A stretch of DNA of 64,000 nt, taken from contig NZ_JBDIWA010000015.1 in assembly GCF_039794105.1 (NCBI RefSeq), positions 1-64,000 of the forward strand, in the 5' to 3' direction. Positions 62,791 through 64,000 of the stretch are shown one piece after another; the first letter of the stretch is position 1; each line of letters begins with the position of its first letter. A program made the translations under genes and the position numbers. Under the pieces are notes generated by a model that searched no databases, was not told the origin of the DNA, and saw only the letters and a program-made list of their open reading frames with translations. The stretch is from Kuenenia sp039794105. GTDB lineage: Bacteria; Planctomycetota; Brocadiia; Brocadiales; Brocadiaceae.

Positions 62791-64000
62791 TTAGCTTCCG
62801 GATGGTTGAAAGGTTAATTTGAGTATTTTTTTTGTATTGCCAGTAACCTTAACGCTGTTATCCAGACATATTCCAACGATCCATACCGGTTTATTATTCA
62901 TAGCAATTATAGGGATGAAGCTGCGTTTTCCCTGGGGTATTTTTTTATCGATAAAAAGTTTTTTCACTTTCTTATAACCCCGAGTTCCTAATGGAGAAAT
63001 GGTATCTCCGCTATTTCTCTTTCTTAAGAGAAGAGGTTCTTTAACGCTTTCGAAATCCAGTATCTCTTCATATCTTGTTTTCATTAATTTAAATTTTTCG
63101 AGTGACACATCCTTACTCTCAAGAAGTTCTGCGGTTAAACTGCCAAGACCCACGATTTGAGTTGTCCCGGGTATTTTCAGGGGAATTTCCGGCAATTCTG
63201 TAAATGTTTCCCGGGAAAACCCCCTTTCTAAAAAAAGCCTTCCCTGCTCATACCGTAAGGTAATTTTCCCCGGCAATTGGAATTTCATGGCATTTTTTTT
63301 TTGCGCCATCCCTTCAAGTATCATGGAATAATGTCCATAATGTATGGCTTTCAGAGGGATATGCATTACGTGCAACAATTTCTGCAGCAACAGGAATTGC
63401 ATAATTTTTGGTTGTTTAAGGAGAAACCCGGCGTTAAGAACATATGCATTGTCTGGTTCTTTCATAATGGCGTTTTCAAATACTGATTCGCATGCCGCAA
63501 GGAGGTATTCATTGTTTATCGTAAGTATCTGCGATAATCGGGACAGGGCGTTTTTTATATTAGGATTGTATTTATGTTCCAATAAAGGAATGAGTTCATG
63601 ACGTATCCTGTTCCTTGTGTATTCCTTTTCATAATTAGATGCATCTACCCGGTATTTCGTCTGATCTTTATTGAGATATTCGAGAATCTCCTTTTTCCAT
63701 GCAAATAACAGAGGCCGAATGATCAACTGCTGCGTACCTGGGGATAACGGACGTTTAATGGGTATTCCTCCAAGACCGGGAGCGCCGGTTCCCCTGATTA
63801 TTCTGTGGAGAATGGTTTCTGCATTGTCATCGGCATTGTGTCCGGTTGCTACATGAGAAACATTGTAGTTTTGCGATGCCTCGGAATAAAATGTATATCT
63901 CTCTTTGCGTGCCGTTTCTTCCAGCGAAAGTTTGGTTTCTGCAGCGATTTTTCTGATATTTACCCTTTTTGAAATAAATGGAAGTGAGAGTTCGTTTGCT
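62791..64000 (-). CDS. tilS: tRNA(Ile)-lysidine synthase, 3' part, cut by window edge
   Basis: The minus-strand frame is open from base 64000 to the stop at 62791 (about 402 codons). Near the edge it reads KRVNIRKIAAETKLSLEETA, then SHVATGHNADDNAETILHRI, IRGTGAPGLGGIPIKRPL and IIRPLL, followed by VDASNYEKEYTRNRIRHELIP: the conserved ATP-pyrophosphatase and tRNA-binding blocks of TilS. TilS modifies C34 of tRNA-Ile(CAU) to lysidine and is essential. The C-terminal TilS domain (LLLRKRNSGDTISPLGTRGYKKVKKLFIDKKIP) is intact. The N-terminal SGGxDS loop lies outside the window. It converges with the TPR gene across 29 bases. Confidence 0.95.
   Translation of the reverse strand, partial: ANELSLPFISKRVNIRKIAAETKLSLEETARKERYTFYSEASQNYNVSHVATGHNADDNAETILHRIIRGTGAPGLGGIPIKRPLSPGTQQLIIRPLLFAWKKEILEYLNKDQTKYRVDASNYEKEYTRNRIRHELIPLLEHKYNPNIKNALSRLSQILTINNEYLLAACESVFENAIMKEPDNAYVLNAGFLLKQPKIMQFLLLQKLLHVMHIPLKAIHYGHYSMILEGMAQKKNAMKFQLPGKITLRYEQGRLFLERGFSRETFTELPEIPLKIPGTTQIVGLGSLTAELLESKDVSLEKFKLMKTRYEEILDFESVKEPLLLRKRNSGDTISPLGTRGYKKVKKLFIDKKIPQGKRSFIPIIAMNNKPVWIVGICLDNSVKVTGNTKKILKLTFQPSGS

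Overview
The window reads as a chromosomal segment of a low-GC, outer-membrane-bearing bacterium. The LPS-export (LptC/OstA-like) protein, OprP-type porin, extended Pst permeases, NifU/NifS and a Bat/MoxR operon, together with a chromosome crowded with dispersed palindromes, suggest an anammox planctomycete (Candidatus Kuenenia/Brocadiales type). That assignment is an inference from protein flavour and was not tested by any search. Both edges cut genes: a RAYT transposase on the left and tilS on the right.

Layout. (1) 1-8.5 kb, minus strand: relic RAYT (REP-associated tyrosine transposase), then a surface-polysaccharide cluster transcribed leftwards (two GT2 glycosyltransferases, a WecA/MraY-like GT4, an O-antigen ligase with TPRs, a DPM1-like GT2, a flippase). 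The GT4 and the DPM1-like gene both carry a frameshift. (2) 9.1-12.9 kb, plus: an LptC/OstA-like protein overlapping a GDPD-HEAT fusion whose catalytic residues are missing. (3) 13.5-20.4 kb: a cobA-hemD fusion, a large secreted SBBP beta-propeller protein, tRNA-Pro(TGG), a zinc-ribbon miniprotein, rtcA and a mono-haem cytochrome c. (4) 21.1-30.8 kb, plus: a nine-gene moxR-DUF58-batA/B/C/D/E operon with two extra genes. (5) 30.8-43.5 kb: repeat-rich accessory land with a broken antitoxin, a CcbP-like protein, an MBL hydrolase, a PDZ protein with about ten glycine-rich repeats, an HD-GYP response regulator, a small toxin-antitoxin pair, a 1,110-residue hybrid kinase with a Rossmann N-terminus, and a DUF362 ferredoxin-like protein. 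(6) 43.5-51.7 kb, minus: a complete phosphate regulon (oprP-like porin, pstS, pstC, pstA, pstB, phoU) behind four 11-bp direct repeats with Pho-box geometry. (7) 52.1-57.0 kb: SLC13 transporter and Rrf2 regulator, divergent from nifU-nifS. (8) 57.2-64 kb: a DegP/HtrA protease, a PLD-like pseudoenzyme, a secreted TPR protein and tilS.

The most distinctive material lies between genes. GTAG-headed palindromes occur singly and in inverted pairs (BIME-like) around a RAYT. There are at least three MITE-like families (A, B, C), a CCCCTC/GAGGGG palindrome family (one related palindrome sits in frame inside the O-antigen ligase gene), and heptanucleotide tandem arrays whose units change sequence while keeping a strict 7-bp register. 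Spurious ORFs within these elements are not listed as genes.
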